Source of the DNA: Sipunculus nudus
Taxonomy: Eukaryota; Annelida; Sipuncula; Golfingiida; Sipunculidae
NCBI GenBank assembly: GCA_026874595.1
Contig: CM049307.1
Coordinates: 64,162,870-64,226,869 of the forward strand
Reading direction: 5' to 3'
DNA: 64,000 nucleotides
Both the position numbers and the translations under genes were made by a program. The notes beneath the pieces are model-generated. The model worked only from the letters and a program-made list of their open reading frames with translations, was not told the DNA's origin and did not search any database. Positions 52,113-64,000 of this stretch are shown here, one piece after another (positions within the stretch are counted from its first letter, which is position 1; every line of letters starts with the position of its first letter).

Positions 52113-54320
52113 CTGACTTTTACCAATGTGTAGATTATAAATGGGTTGTGTGAATTATTTTTTTTTATCACAGTGACTGAAAATAAAACTAGAGTATCAA
52201 TTTCTTAGCTTACAGAAGTTGTTTGCTGTTTGTTGACATTAAACAGTAACATAAATGATCTTGAGTGATTTTTTTTGTCATTATATAACACTGTTAAGAT
52301 GTCTGTCCATCTTTAGAGCTTGACTGGTGCTCATTATTTCAGCAGAATGAAACCAGATTGACAGCCACCTCACTTTAATGCACAGTCTCTAGTCATGGAC
52401 AGGGTATTTCAGTCCCTACCATCACTGAAACTTTATCATCTGCCAAGTTGTACATACAGATGCAAAGTGTGACTGCTTAATATGTAAAAGTATGCCGAAA
52501 TATAAATAGTACACAGGTATTTGTTTTGTTATTGGCTACACAATAAAATTGTTTTCTACAGCATTTGTTTTTCAGTTTTCTTGAAGGGACATTTTATTTT
52601 TAAAAAAACCTGCGAGCTTGTGCGAGTGTTGGCTTGGTTTGTCATCCATTCAATAACCCATTATTCATTAACCATATATCTCAACAAGTGACCCATGGGT
52701 CATGACGCTCAGCTGACTGGGAAGAGATTTGCAAAAGGAAATTCTGAATGGTAGTATATAACCATTGAACTGAAGCATCAAACAGATTAACCAACAGGCT
52801 GAGATTGTGTCTGTATTAATATATCTCAAGAATAGAGAAAAAATGCGTAAACTTTAAAAAAAATACAGGTGGCTCCGGCAGTCTGCAGAAACTAATAAAA
52901 ACACTTAATGGTCAATATCCATGCAAAGAAGCATGGTGGTCTCTGGATTAGTTGTTCAGATACTTCAGCTTTGTATCAGATTTTCCATTATTCTGAGGGA
53001 TACTTTGGAGTTCTATAGCTTGAAAAATATGGGTAACAGAGACCTAATTACAGGTTTCCACAGACACTTTTCATGGGCCTCCTTGAATGACAAGAATGAA
53101 GATTCTAGGTCAAGTTGTTACAATTTGTATCCTGTTGACAGATAACCACATCTTTAAAGCTCTCAAAAATAGAGAAAATAATTCGTAAAAATTTGAAAAA
53201 ATTAGAGGTGGCACACCCAGTCTGCTGAAACTGATGGAACATGTCATGATCAATATGTATGCCAAATATCATGAGCATCAGTGTTGTAGTTATTGAGATA
53301 CTGCAGTTTTTGTATCCAATTTTTCATTATTCTGGGGGGTACTTTGGAGCCATACAGCTTAATTGATATGGGTAACAGAGACCTTATTTCAGGTTTCCAT
53401 GGAGATTTTTCATGGGTCTCCCTGTGTGTAAAGAATGAAGATTCTAGGTCCAGTTGTTACGATTTGTGCCCTTTTAACAGATGTTCATATCTTTAAAGGT
53501 CTCAAAAATAGAGAAAAAAATTCGAAAAAAGCCCGAACAAATACATGTGGTGCCACTAGGCTGCAGAAACTGATGAAACACTCCATGACCAATATCCATA
53601 CAAACAATTATGGTGATCTCTGCATTAGTTGTTCAGATACTTCAGCTTTTGTATCAAATTTTCCATTATTCTGAGCTGTACTTGGGAGTGCCATAGCTCA
53701 AAGGATATGGGTAACAGAGACCTAATTTCATGTTTCCATGGAGACTTCATAGGTCTCTCAGAATATCAAGAATGAAGATTCTAGGTCCAGTTGATTTGAT
53801 TTGTGCCCTGTTAACAGATGTTCACATTTTTAAAGGTCTCAAAAATAGAGAAAACAATTCGTAAAAAATCGAAAAATACAGGTGGCGCCACCAGTCTGCA
53901 GAAACTGATGAAACATTTCATGATTAATATGTATGCCAAAAATCATGACCATAAGTGATGTAGGTGATCAGATATTGCAGTTTTTGTATGAAATTTTTGA
54001 CTATTCTGGGGGTACTTTTGGGCCCCATAGCTCAAAGAATATGGGTAACAGAGACCTAATTTCTGGTTTCCATGGAGACTTTTTATAGGTCTCTCAGAAT
54101 GTCAAGAATGTAGATTCTAGGTCCAGTTGTTATGATTTGTGCCCTGTAAACAGATGTTCACATTTTTAAAGGTCTAAAAAATAAAGAAAACAATTCGTAA
54201 AAAATCGAAAAATACAGGTGACGCCACCAGTCTGCAGAAACTGATGAAACATCTCATGATTAATATGTTTGCCAAAAATCATGACCATCAGTGATGTAGT
54301 AAATGAGATATTGAAGTTTT

Positions 54321-57300
54321 TAGCTCAGCTGACTATAAGTCATCTGAGCTATAGTCATGGTCCATTGTCCGTCGTCCGTCTGTCTGTCTGTCCGTCCGTC
54401 CATCCGTCTGTCTGTCTGTCCGTCTGGATGTCTGTCGGTAAGACTGGCATGTTTCGACACCGTTGGACCTACGAATCTGAATTTCGGCATACAGTTAGAT
54501 GTCCCCATAATCTCCTACCATGCCAAAAATTGGGTCAATAGGACTGTTCCTTTGAGATATTAAGGAAAAACCTCAATTTTTTATTAGAAATCCATTTGCA
54601 CACTTCAGGACTGCCTAATATCAAAACCACTCATCTGGTTTTCTTCATTTTTACCATAAATATTCCTCTATATAGTTCCTATGTACATGCCAGATATGAA
54701 GTCAGTATTATATAATTTAAAAAAGTTATGGGCCCAAACATAATGGACTTTAAAAAAATCAGGAAGATATTTGGTCACTTAAGACCAAAAGTGTTTAAGG
54801 TAGGGACTTTTTTCCAGTAATACAAATTTAATTAATCAAAATTTAATTGTATACCAAAAATTAGATCAAAATATGTTAATTTTTTTAGCTCAGCTGACTA
54901 TAAGTCATCTGAGCTATAGTCGTGGTCCATTGTCCGTCGTCCGTCCGTCCGTCCGTCCGTCAGTCCGTCCGTCCGTCCGTCCGTCCGTCCGTAGATGTGG
55001 CACGTTTTGAAACCGTAAGACTTAGGAATCCAAAATTTGGCATAATGTTAGCTGTCCCCAAGATCTCCTACCAAGCCGAAAACTGGGTCTTTGCGACTTT
55101 GTTCCTTTGAGAAATTAAGGAAAAACCTCAATTTTTTATTAAAAACCTATTTTCACACTTTAGGGCTGCCTAATATCAAAACCACTCATCTGTTTTTCCT
55201 CATATTTACCATAAATATTCCTCTATATAGTTCCTATGTACATGCCTGAAATTATGTCTGTATTATATAATTTAAGAAAGTTATGGGCCAGAACATAATG
55301 CATTTTGTAAAAAATCAGGAAAGATATTTGATCACTTAACACAAAACTTGTTAAAGCTATGGACTTTTTTTCAAGTAATATAACTTTAATTAATCAAAAT
55401 TAAATTGTATACCCAAAATTAGATCAAAATCTTTTAAATTTTTTAAAATATTAGCAAAAACAAAAAATTGGTACCTTAAATTTTGCCTAACTTTGACCAT
55501 GGCACGTTTTTTTCCTGTAAGTACTGTGGATTTAATTTTCTCAGCATGTTTTTGTTAGCATTTTGTCTGTTAACACCAAAAAATTTGAAACCAGTTGATC
55601 AAAAACTGTAGATTTTATTCAAGTTTTCAAGCACCATGTAACATATTGTTTACATCAGGCTAGTGTTATGCAGTTTGCAAGAGCTCAGCTCCCCAGCTTA
55701 AGCTCTCAGTTCCTAAAATCTGGCATACAATTAGATGTCTCTAAAATTCCCTACCATGCCAAGAATTTGGTCACTAGGACTTAATACCTTTGAGATATTA
55801 ATGAAAAACTTCATTTTTCAATTAAAAACCCATTATTACACTTCAATACTGCCTCATATCAAAACCACTGATCTGACTTTAATCATATATAATATACATG
55901 TTTTTCAATACATTCTCTGTGCACATGCCAGAAATGATGTCAGTATTGCGTAATTGTTTTAAGTTATGGGCCCAAACAATATGCACTTTGTAAAAAATCA
56001 AGAAATACATTTACTCCCTTAACAAGGGGCTTGCTGAAGCTAGAGATTTTTTGTCAGGGATGTAACATTATTTAATCAAGATTCAATTGAATACCCAAAA
56101 TTAGTTCTGAATTTTTAAAATTTTATAAGTTATTAGTATAAATATAAAATTAGTACCTTAAATTTTGCCCAACTTTGACCATTTCACTTTTGTTTAATGT
56201 GAGCTCTGTTTATATAATTTTCATATCATGCACACACATGGATTTCAGCTTTTTAGTTTAGAAAGCTGAAAGAAATTGGCAAAAAATTGTAGCTTTTATT
56301 AATGTTTTTATGAGACCATGTCAGACCTTGGCTCTCTCCAGCCACTCTTGAGTCACCTGTATGTTGACCTTGTTGAACTTTCAGCAAATTATGCACGCTT
56401 GAGGCGAGGCAGATACCGGGGCAGCAAGGCAGCTTATGGCCAGCCACAGTTGATCCAGGTGTCCAACCCAACTCATCAAGTAGTTTTAACCAACAACATA
56501 ACAATAAATTAATCAATTTTTATTGGTTTTTAATAACAAATTAAAGAAAAATAGACAAGGAATTTGTTAGTTTATATTAATAGGGAAATAACTTGCAGTT
56601 ACTGATGATATAAGAATCTTGTATTGATAGATAGAATGTCACGTATTCCAAATAACACCATGCAGTCACCTATGGCATTTTTTAGTTCAATTTTAATAAT
56701 AAAAAAATAAATCATATTATTCATTACTAATCATTAGGGATCATATGAAGGAAATTAATGATAGACAAAGATGCAGTTGATAATATTAATCTAGATTCCT
56801 ACTGTGTCTAGTGTGTACATTGATGTGAAATTAGTCCCAATTAAATATATCACATTTATTTTTTTTTTAATATAAATAAAAGCCATAAAACCAGGTACTT
56901 ATGATCATAATTTAAATGTGTGAATTTTGTACATTCTGGATTCTCAACACCATTGTTTGGTGAAAACTGAATAAATACCAGACATGGTGGGAATACTTTG
57001 CAATTGTATTTAAATACGAATATGAATATGTACTCCATTATAAAATTTCTTGCATAAAGAATGGGAATTCAGGAAAAAATGAAAGTATATGAATACCAGT
57101 GCAAATACTTTCCAAATGTATTCATGAATGCATTCATGAATATATTCTTTAATATTATTTTAATAATCATATCAGTTATATTTCATTTTAAAAATCATAC
57201 GATTCTCTTATTATTTTAAATAAAAATTATATCTGGGACAATATTTGTAATTTTTTTAATAAATAGTTAAACTCTTATATTATATGTTCTGCTTATAAGT

Positions 57301-60132
57301 TATATGGCCAAGTCAAAATCTGTGTGACAATAGTACTCCATTTGTTAATAAAATAAATGAAATCAATTCTCTTCTCTGTCTCCAAAGGTACTATCAAAAT
57401 CATACATAAGCTTAACAACAACAACTCATAATACAGCTTATACTTATTACCACACAAAACCAGCATGTGCCTCATTTCTAAATCATATTTTTTTATCATA
57501 TATAACAGCTGAGCGCCGTGACCCATAGGTCCCTTGTTTTAAATATTGGCAAAAATTGGTACCTTAAATTTTGCCCAACTTTGGCCATGGCACATTTTTT
57601 TCCTGTAAGTACTGTGGATTTTAATTTTCATACCATGTATACATAAGGATTTAATCTGTTAAAATCTGAAATTTGAAAATAAAAGCTGCAAAATTAGGCT
57701 AGTTATTGAATTTTTTTGGAGGCTCTTGTTGTATTCCCTTACATTGTCATGCAGTCCACTTTGATGACTGTAGGTCATTCAGTGCACATCTCTATGCTCC
57801 CCAGGCTGTTGACATAATTTTAGATGTCCCCAAAATCTCCTACCATACCGAAAATTGGGTCATTAGGACTTTGTTCCTTCGAGATATTAAGGAAAAAAAA
57901 CTCTGTTTTCCATAAAAAAAGCCATTGTTACACTTCAAGGCTGCCTAATATCAAAACCACTGATCTGTTTTTGATCGTATTTAGTATTCACATTCTTTTA
58001 TACATTTCTATGAACATACCAAAAATTAGGTCAGTATTGGGTATTATTTTGAAGTTATGGGCCAAAACATAATGTAATTTTTTTAAAAATCAGGAAATAT
58101 ATTTACTCACCTAACATGAGAATTGCTGAACCTAGAGACTTTTTTCAGGAATATAACTATATTTAATCAAGATTCAATTGTTTACCCAAAATTAGATCTG
58201 AATTTTGCAAATTTTTCAAGTTATTAGCATAAATAAAAAATCAATACCTTAAATTTTGTCCAACTTTGACACTGTTGATTTAATTTTCCCAGCATATATG
58301 CATAAGGATTTATTCTTTTAAAATCTGAACTTTCAAAAGAAATTGATTGGAATGAATAGCTTTTATTCATGTTTTCATACACCGTGTCAAGTGTTGTTTA
58401 CATCTAGCCCACCTAGTAGTACAGCCTTCACTTGCATTATGTAACCCACCCCAGGCAGCTTACCTTGGCCCAGCTAGGCCACTACTAGCAGGCTTCCCCT
58501 CTGCCCTGCACTCATCCCCCCAGCTGGTGCATAAACTAGATGAATGTTATAATTTTTCTGTATTTTATTTTATTCTTGGACATGCTACATTTTAGATTTT
58601 GTATTGAACCACCAGGGTTACAATGATTAAAGTGTACATTTAATTGTGTCCACAAAGTGGCGTATTGCTGTGAAAGTGTGGATGTTCATGAGATAAGTAA
58701 TTCCTTACTTCAGAAGAGTAAAAACTTCACCAGGTGTGAAATTGACTATTAATTCCAGTAATTAATTAAAAGTGGGATAGTAATAAGCACAATGATATTG
58801 TTTGTCCCTCATTCAACCAACAGTGTGTATAGTTTATTTAGTTATTAGTTAGATGTTTTATTTTATCAAATTTACTTTTATTTTATTTTGGTGAATAAAA
58901 TTAAGCATGTCCTGAAAACTCCAATGTGCAAAACTTTTTAATAGTGATTCAAGGAATATTCTTGTAGATGCCATGTTGTGGCATTATTTTCTTTTAAAAA
59001 TCAGTTTAAACATTTATGATTTAAAAATAATAAAATATATGTGTATGCATAATATGACCCAATGTTTTTTACTCTGTATATATAATGATTGCAACTTTTG
59101 CAACAATTCTAATATTTTAACGTATATTTTCTGGTTTTTTTAATTAAAAATTTATAAACCTGTAAATAAAAAAATGATTCAGATAAAAACTTCTTAATGG
59201 AAAAAGTGGATCTGCTTAAAAAAATAGGATTATATATAAACTTAAATGCATTATTCTCTTGAAAGTGAAATAAAGGTATTAGTCCATTCTGTCCACTTGC
59301 CTGTCCATCTGTAAATTTTCGTATGCAACACAGTATCTCAAAACTTTTACTGTTTTTCTTCATGACAGTCTTGTATTAGTTTGCAATCATATATTTAGAA
59401 CTTTAATATAACCAAGTAGGAGGGCCCCTTTCCTCTTAGCTTTTCATATTCTTATATAAATGAAAAACATTACAATAGAATATTTCTACATCCACCTTCG
59501 TGCTGCCCTCACATTTCCCTTCTCCGAACCCCATCCCAAAGTTAGCCTCAGTAAGCAAGAACAAGATGAATCAGATATATTCATACTTTAATATTTGGTA
59601 TAACTATTCGTCCATAGGTACCTATGTACATGCCAGAAATTATGTCAATATTGTGTAATATGTAGACATAGTGGGCATCACAATAATGTACCTTGTCAAG
59701 ACTAAAGAGATATTGTGTCATACAGTCACATATTCATAAATCACTTCATCAGCATAGTTAATCATAACATCATATCTGTCAAATTGAACGCTTGCAGACT
59801 ACCATACACTTTAGATCCTTCAACAAATAGCCTTATCATCATTCTACTACTGCTTATTACTGCTGTCATTGCATTCATATTTGCTCAAATATATCACAAT
59901 TTTCAACCCCTCCTAAATAAATAAAAAATTAACCACTTTATTTGACTCTATTAATCCATCAGTCAGGTAATTTCATTTATCATTTACTCACATATTACAT
60001 TACATTCCTTTATAATAGCCCAACATGTACATGATATTCATAAGCTTTATCGACTTGATATAGTATCACAGTGGAGAAACATTTATAGTCCAATCATGAT
60101 CAGCTGAGCGCCGTGACCCATGGGTCCCTTGT
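54321..60132 (+). mobile_element. HINE-like family 1b element, middle of three nested
   Basis: Starts TAGCTCAGCTGACTATAAGT, ends CAGCTGAGCGCCGTGACCCA and TGGGTCCCTTGT. Its own sequence is 54321-54885 plus 57538-60132. It lies inside the core of the outer minus-strand element and is itself interrupted. After the inner element its text resumes as AAATATTGGCAAAAATTGG, matching an uninterrupted relative near 38240-38260. Confidence 0.8.
54886..57537 (+). mobile_element. HINE-like family 1b element, innermost
   Basis: 2652 bp, nearly identical to the ZDHHC6 intron copy at 37688-40324 (2637 bp), with the same start, (GTCC)n run, two ~690-bp units, unique right half and CATAGGTCCCTTGT end. It is inserted in a T tract of the middle element. 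It is therefore the youngest of the three insertions. Confidence 0.85.
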
Positions 60133-61414
60133 TGTATGAAAATTTTCACTATTCTGGGGGGTAATTTGGGGCCCCATAGCTCGAAGGATATGGGTAACAG
60201 AGACCTAATTTTTGGTTTCAATGGAGACTTTTCATAGGTCTCTCAGAATATCAAGAATGAAGATTCTAGGTCCAGTTGTTATGATTTGTGCCCTGTTAAC
60301 AGATGTTCACATTTTTAAAGGTCTCAAAATAGAGAAAACAATTAAAAAAAATAGAGAAATACAGGTGGTGCCACCAGTCTGCAGAAACTGATGAAACATC
60401 TCATGATTAATATGTATGCCAAAAATCATGACCATCAGTGATGTATTTAATGAAATATTGAAGTTTTTGTAGGAAATTTTTGACTATTCTGGGGGGTACA
60501 TTTGGGGCTCCACGACTCGAAGGATATGGGTAACAGAGGCCTAATTCCAGGTTTCCAAGGAGATTTTTCATGGACCTCTCTTGATGTAAAGTAAGAAGAT
60601 TCCAGGTCCAGCGGTTAGGATTTGTGCCCTGTTAACGGACAGACGCCTGGACGGCCTGCCGGATGACGTACAAAAGGTGATCCCTATACCTCCGATGACT
60701 TACAGTCAGCTGAGCTAAAAATGTCGAGCTGGCATCTATGCCTGAGCTCTGAGGGGACAAAAAGTGTCCATGATGATTACAACACAAGACGACAGAAGCA
60801 CAAGAAATATTTAATGGTTCTTTATGAATGATGCATGCTTATTCAACTTTAGATAAATGCCTCAGTTAAAAATTGATGAAATAAAATATAAATATTCTGA
60901 AATTTTCCCCCCATTTTTTGGAGGGATTGTTTTTCCATTTATAAAGCTTCATGGTGTATAAAGTAAATTTCTTACTATATGTTTCAAGATTTGGAGGGAT
61001 TTTTATGTACAAACCTTGGCCTCTGTGTCTTTTATAGCACAGGTTTTAACTGTGAGAGGACACTCATGAACATGAAACATTGACACAACATATTCCTGTT
61101 ATTTTTACAGCAAGCCATAATGGATTTCACATATAACTTGGTTTATTTAGCATACAAATACAACATTTGTTATAATATAAACAATTTAGTTCACATTGCA
61201 ACAGCCTTGTAAATAGAAACAGGTTGGCATACACATGCCAGAGTATACACAATAATACCAGTATACATCTAATAATAATGGCAGCAAAATATTTGTTTCT
61301 GATGAAACCAATAAACTGAGATTTGTAGAGTGTAAAGATGACCTTCAATCATACCAAAAACAGTATAGACAGGCCACTAAAGCTTAAATAGATATAAAAT
61401 AGTCATCAGACATA

Positions 61415-61680
61415 GCAAAAAAGTCACGAGAAATGGCATGTATACCGTAAGGTAGCAACAAAGTCATGAGGAATAGTGTGTATACAGTAATGTTGTGACA
61501 TAATTGTGAGAAACAGAATGTAAACAGTAATGAAGCAAAAAGTCTCCCTAAATAGTATTTGTAGAGCAAGATCGCAACCTAGTCACCAGGAAAAGTATGT
61601 ATATCACCAGAAAAAAAGTGTTTACAGTAGGGTTGCTACAAAGTCTCAAGAAATAGTATGTGTACAGAAATGTAGCATGC
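61415..61680 (+). repeat. Degenerate ~40-bp tandem repeat
   Basis: Variants of ACAAAGTCATGAGGAATAGT with GTGTATACAGTAATG recur about six times at roughly 40-bp steps, with many changes. Confidence 0.55.
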
Positions 61681-63188
61681 TGGAGGATTACAGACTTTAC
61701 TCAGGTAAACAAATTATTTCAAATATTATTTTAAGAACCAAAGTTCATAGGTGTAATACGAACTATAAACTGGTATTTTTTGTCTTTAAGACTTGAGTAC
61801 ATGTCCTTTCAAATTGCACACAATAGGCAAGCATGTAATAATATGAGTTGATTAAATTCAAAAGATGGGTAGATCTAGCTCTTTTTTGCCAACTAAAGCC
61901 AGGTCAGAGAGCCGGCCTGTATAAATATTACCCAATCCTGGAAATCCAGATACATTAACTAGAGGCAAACACAATATTCTCACAGAGGGCATGACTATCA
62001 TTTCTACATATTACATACACTGTGAGAGAATTATGTATGATACTACAGAGATCATTAAAAAAAATATCACAGAGGTCACAAAAGATAATACTTAAGAAGT
62101 CATCATGCAGCAAACTTGACTGCAGAGGTCTGGCTACATTCTATACATTAGATGTTATTCTTATTATATAGAGATATCAATAAATATACTGCAGGTTATG
62201 CTACATTACCACAGGAGGTCATAGTACATGAACCACAGAGGTCATTATACATGTACTACAGAGGGTGACACATACCACACAGCTCTGATTTATAAACCAC
62301 TGAATGACTGAATTTCATTTAAATAAAAATATAACAAAATGTACAAACAGATTATTTAGTTCAAACAAGGAAATGTTTGTAGTCATAAATAAGTCTTACT
62401 GATTAATGTCCAAGTATGTTCAGTACTAGTTATATGTTTAGTACTGGTTACAGTGTAAATATTAATTCGTCAAAATGGCCCTGAACTCTACTTTTAGAGC
62501 AAGTAATTTTAGGGACAGGAACAGAGTAAATATAAATTTGTTAGTATGGCCCAAATAATGACTTAAAACCAGTTTTACAGGCTTTTTGTATGGCTTTTCA
62601 TTTACAAATACTGAATCCAATAACAACTCTAGTTTATACCAAAACATCACAAAAGTTTACAATTATTTCATCAATAATATATACACATTTAGATATACTT
62701 TGTCATAAGCACAGCCAACAATACGGAGTATCTAACAATAAACGATTTAAAAAAAAATAGGAGGTATTTTGCAAAAGAGTAGAGATTTATACTGCTAAGT
62801 GCTAACAATATAATTTTGTACAGAATATTGTAATTTAAGACCAGTAAGGCCCGTGTTGTTGCTGAATTGGAATAATTCAACACAAATATTCAATGTGTAT
62901 TTATAATAATGTAATAATGTAAATCATGTCTGAGATAATGCCCCAGTAACCTGGCCGCTACAGATACAGAACATTAACCCTGATGATAACATCTGGCCTG
63001 TACCTGGTCTGTATAATCAAGACTAGCTATACATGAATGCCATAAACTCCCTCCAGTACAGTTCCAGGTCTCTCTCATGTATGACTAGTTGTACATAAAT
63101 TCCATGTGAACTTTAAACATATTCAGTCATTTGAATGATATAATCACAACCAACTTTGAGTGTCATTTGTAATAATGGGGATTACAGT

Positions 63189-63255
63189 ATCATCATTAAT
63201 GTCAGAATATCATCATTAATGTCAGAATATCATCATTAATGACAGAGAATCACCA
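63189..63255 (+). repeat. 22-bp short tandem repeat
   Basis: ATCATCATTAATGTCAGAAT occurs three times with a fourth diverged unit ATCACCATTAAATACAG. Confidence 0.85.
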
Positions 63256-64000
63256 TTAAATACAGAGTATCATTGGAGTTCTTATTTGACCATGAAAATG
63301 GCCTGATTTCTAAGATGTGATCATTTTTCAACTTTGCACAAATGATAAAAAAAGTAATGAAGTTTTGATCAAAATTTTAGCCACAGTTCCTCAATATATT
63401 CCAAAGAAACCCCCCATCTGGTGAAGTGTCCTAGACATTGGCCACTTTGGGGTGAGAGTTTTTAACAGTGTCTGTGATGAAACTGGTACATGGCTTTGAG
63501 GATAGGTAATGTGACTGGTTTAGTAAAGGTAAAATTTTATAGTCTGATATCACTGACAATGTCAGTCACAATTTACGCTTTGCAGTCCGGGTCTTTCGGG
63601 CCTGATCATTCTTGTAGCTTTTTTAGCTCCCTGGGGAGCATACAACCAAAGCAGCCATAACAGGCACCAGAAGTTTATTCATTCGACATTTGCCTGCCAG
63701 CTATGACTAGAACCCCTGGGTCGACAGAGCACACTCTTCTGGTAAAGACTTCGGCCAGGAGTCTTAGTGCATAAGGCAGTCAAAATGGGACGCTAACGCA
63801 CAACCTTGGGGGGGGGGGGGGGCTACAAGTCCAGCATCCTAACCATAACACTGCCATGCTTCACAATCAGTAAATTTGGTAACAGCAAGTACAAACAACT
63901 ACAGAACAGGTGCTTAAGGCACTGGACTGCAATAATATAAAGCAAATATTGTTACCTTTGAAGAAAAAGCCCAAGGCATTTTACTTCCACACAAATGTTT

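Larger units (their letters stand above)
52684..60717 (-). mobile_element. HINE-like family 1 element, outer of three nested
   Basis: Minus-strand copy of the 340-bp-core type. Its own sequence is 52684-54320 plus 60133-60717 (about 2.2 kb). On the plus strand it opens with ACAAG, palindrome TGACCCATGGGTCA, CGCTCAGCTGACTG and closes with CAGTCAGCTGAGCTA. Core units with GGTGGCGCCACC-type palindromes occur at about 53210, 53547, 53881, 54219 and 60363. The core is interrupted by the element at 54321-60132. The broken text GAAGTTTT / TGTATGAAA reads through as in the intact unit near 53975. Confidence 0.8.
60718..64000. other. Intergenic right flank, nothing firmly recognised
   Basis: AT-rich DNA with no supportable gene. 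It contains weak repeats (listed separately), a G-run at about 63808-63822, and at about 63600-63870 a stretch whose minus strand shows TGGCAGTGTTATGG and GGGGTTCTAGTCA, which could be a decayed tRNA-derived SINE. It may include a 3' UTR of a gene outside the window. Confidence 0.35.

Noticed and set aside
63600-63870. Possible tRNA-derived SINE on the minus strand
   Set aside because: A-box-like and B-box-like strings are present but weak and too far apart, and no target duplication or tail could be assigned. It is mentioned only in the flank entry.

Overview
The window is eukaryotic. It is AT-rich, has few genes, carries GT-AG introns and is packed with mobile-element debris. The repeat style (GTCCGTCC microsatellites next to hairpin termini and tandem cores) and the two protein genes fit a lophotrochozoan animal, most likely a bivalve mollusc. 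The species call is an inference.

Only two cellular genes can be supported. (1) A single-exon, minus-strand GT31 (beta-1,3-galactosyltransferase-like) type II membrane protein at 5804-7279. Its metal-binding triad reads DSS instead of DDD, its usual ED-V motif reads EN-V, and it has a 127-residue basic Pro/Lys-rich tail. (2) A plus-strand ZDHHC6 palmitoyltransferase gene from 29029 to about 47.4 kb. I placed nine coding positions with GT-AG borders and consistent phases. Position 4 exists as two divergent phase-0 exons (33219-33347 and 36129-36263), a candidate mutually exclusive pair. The spliced products are 385 or 387 aa and end in a KKxx ER-retrieval signal.

Most of the rest is mobile DNA. 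At 12.0-18.6 kb there is a hAT-like element with an 8-bp target duplication. At 18.8-24.3 kb there is a GC-rich DIRS-type tyrosine-recombinase retrotransposon. Its inverted termini and internal complementary region are intact, but its reading frames are broken. The rest of the window holds at least ten copies of four families of Helentron/HINE-like non-autonomous elements. They share one plan: a 5' hairpin, a GTCC-rich microsatellite, a tandem core of 145, 180, about 150 or about 340 bp units (one subtype carries a ~680-bp unit instead), a subterminal inverted repeat, a 3' hairpin, and an end in CTRR or CTTGT lying between two T residues.

At 52.7-60.7 kb three of these elements are nested inside one another. 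At 26.7-27.9 kb one family is inserted in another. The introns of ZDHHC6 also hold a 622-bp TIR element inside a 55-bp tandem array, a foldback element, and two HINE-like copies that end 57 and 84 bp upstream of exons. The remaining intergenic DNA (about 0-1, 3.6-5.8, 8.9-12, 47.4-49.4 and 60.7-64 kb) shows no supportable gene.
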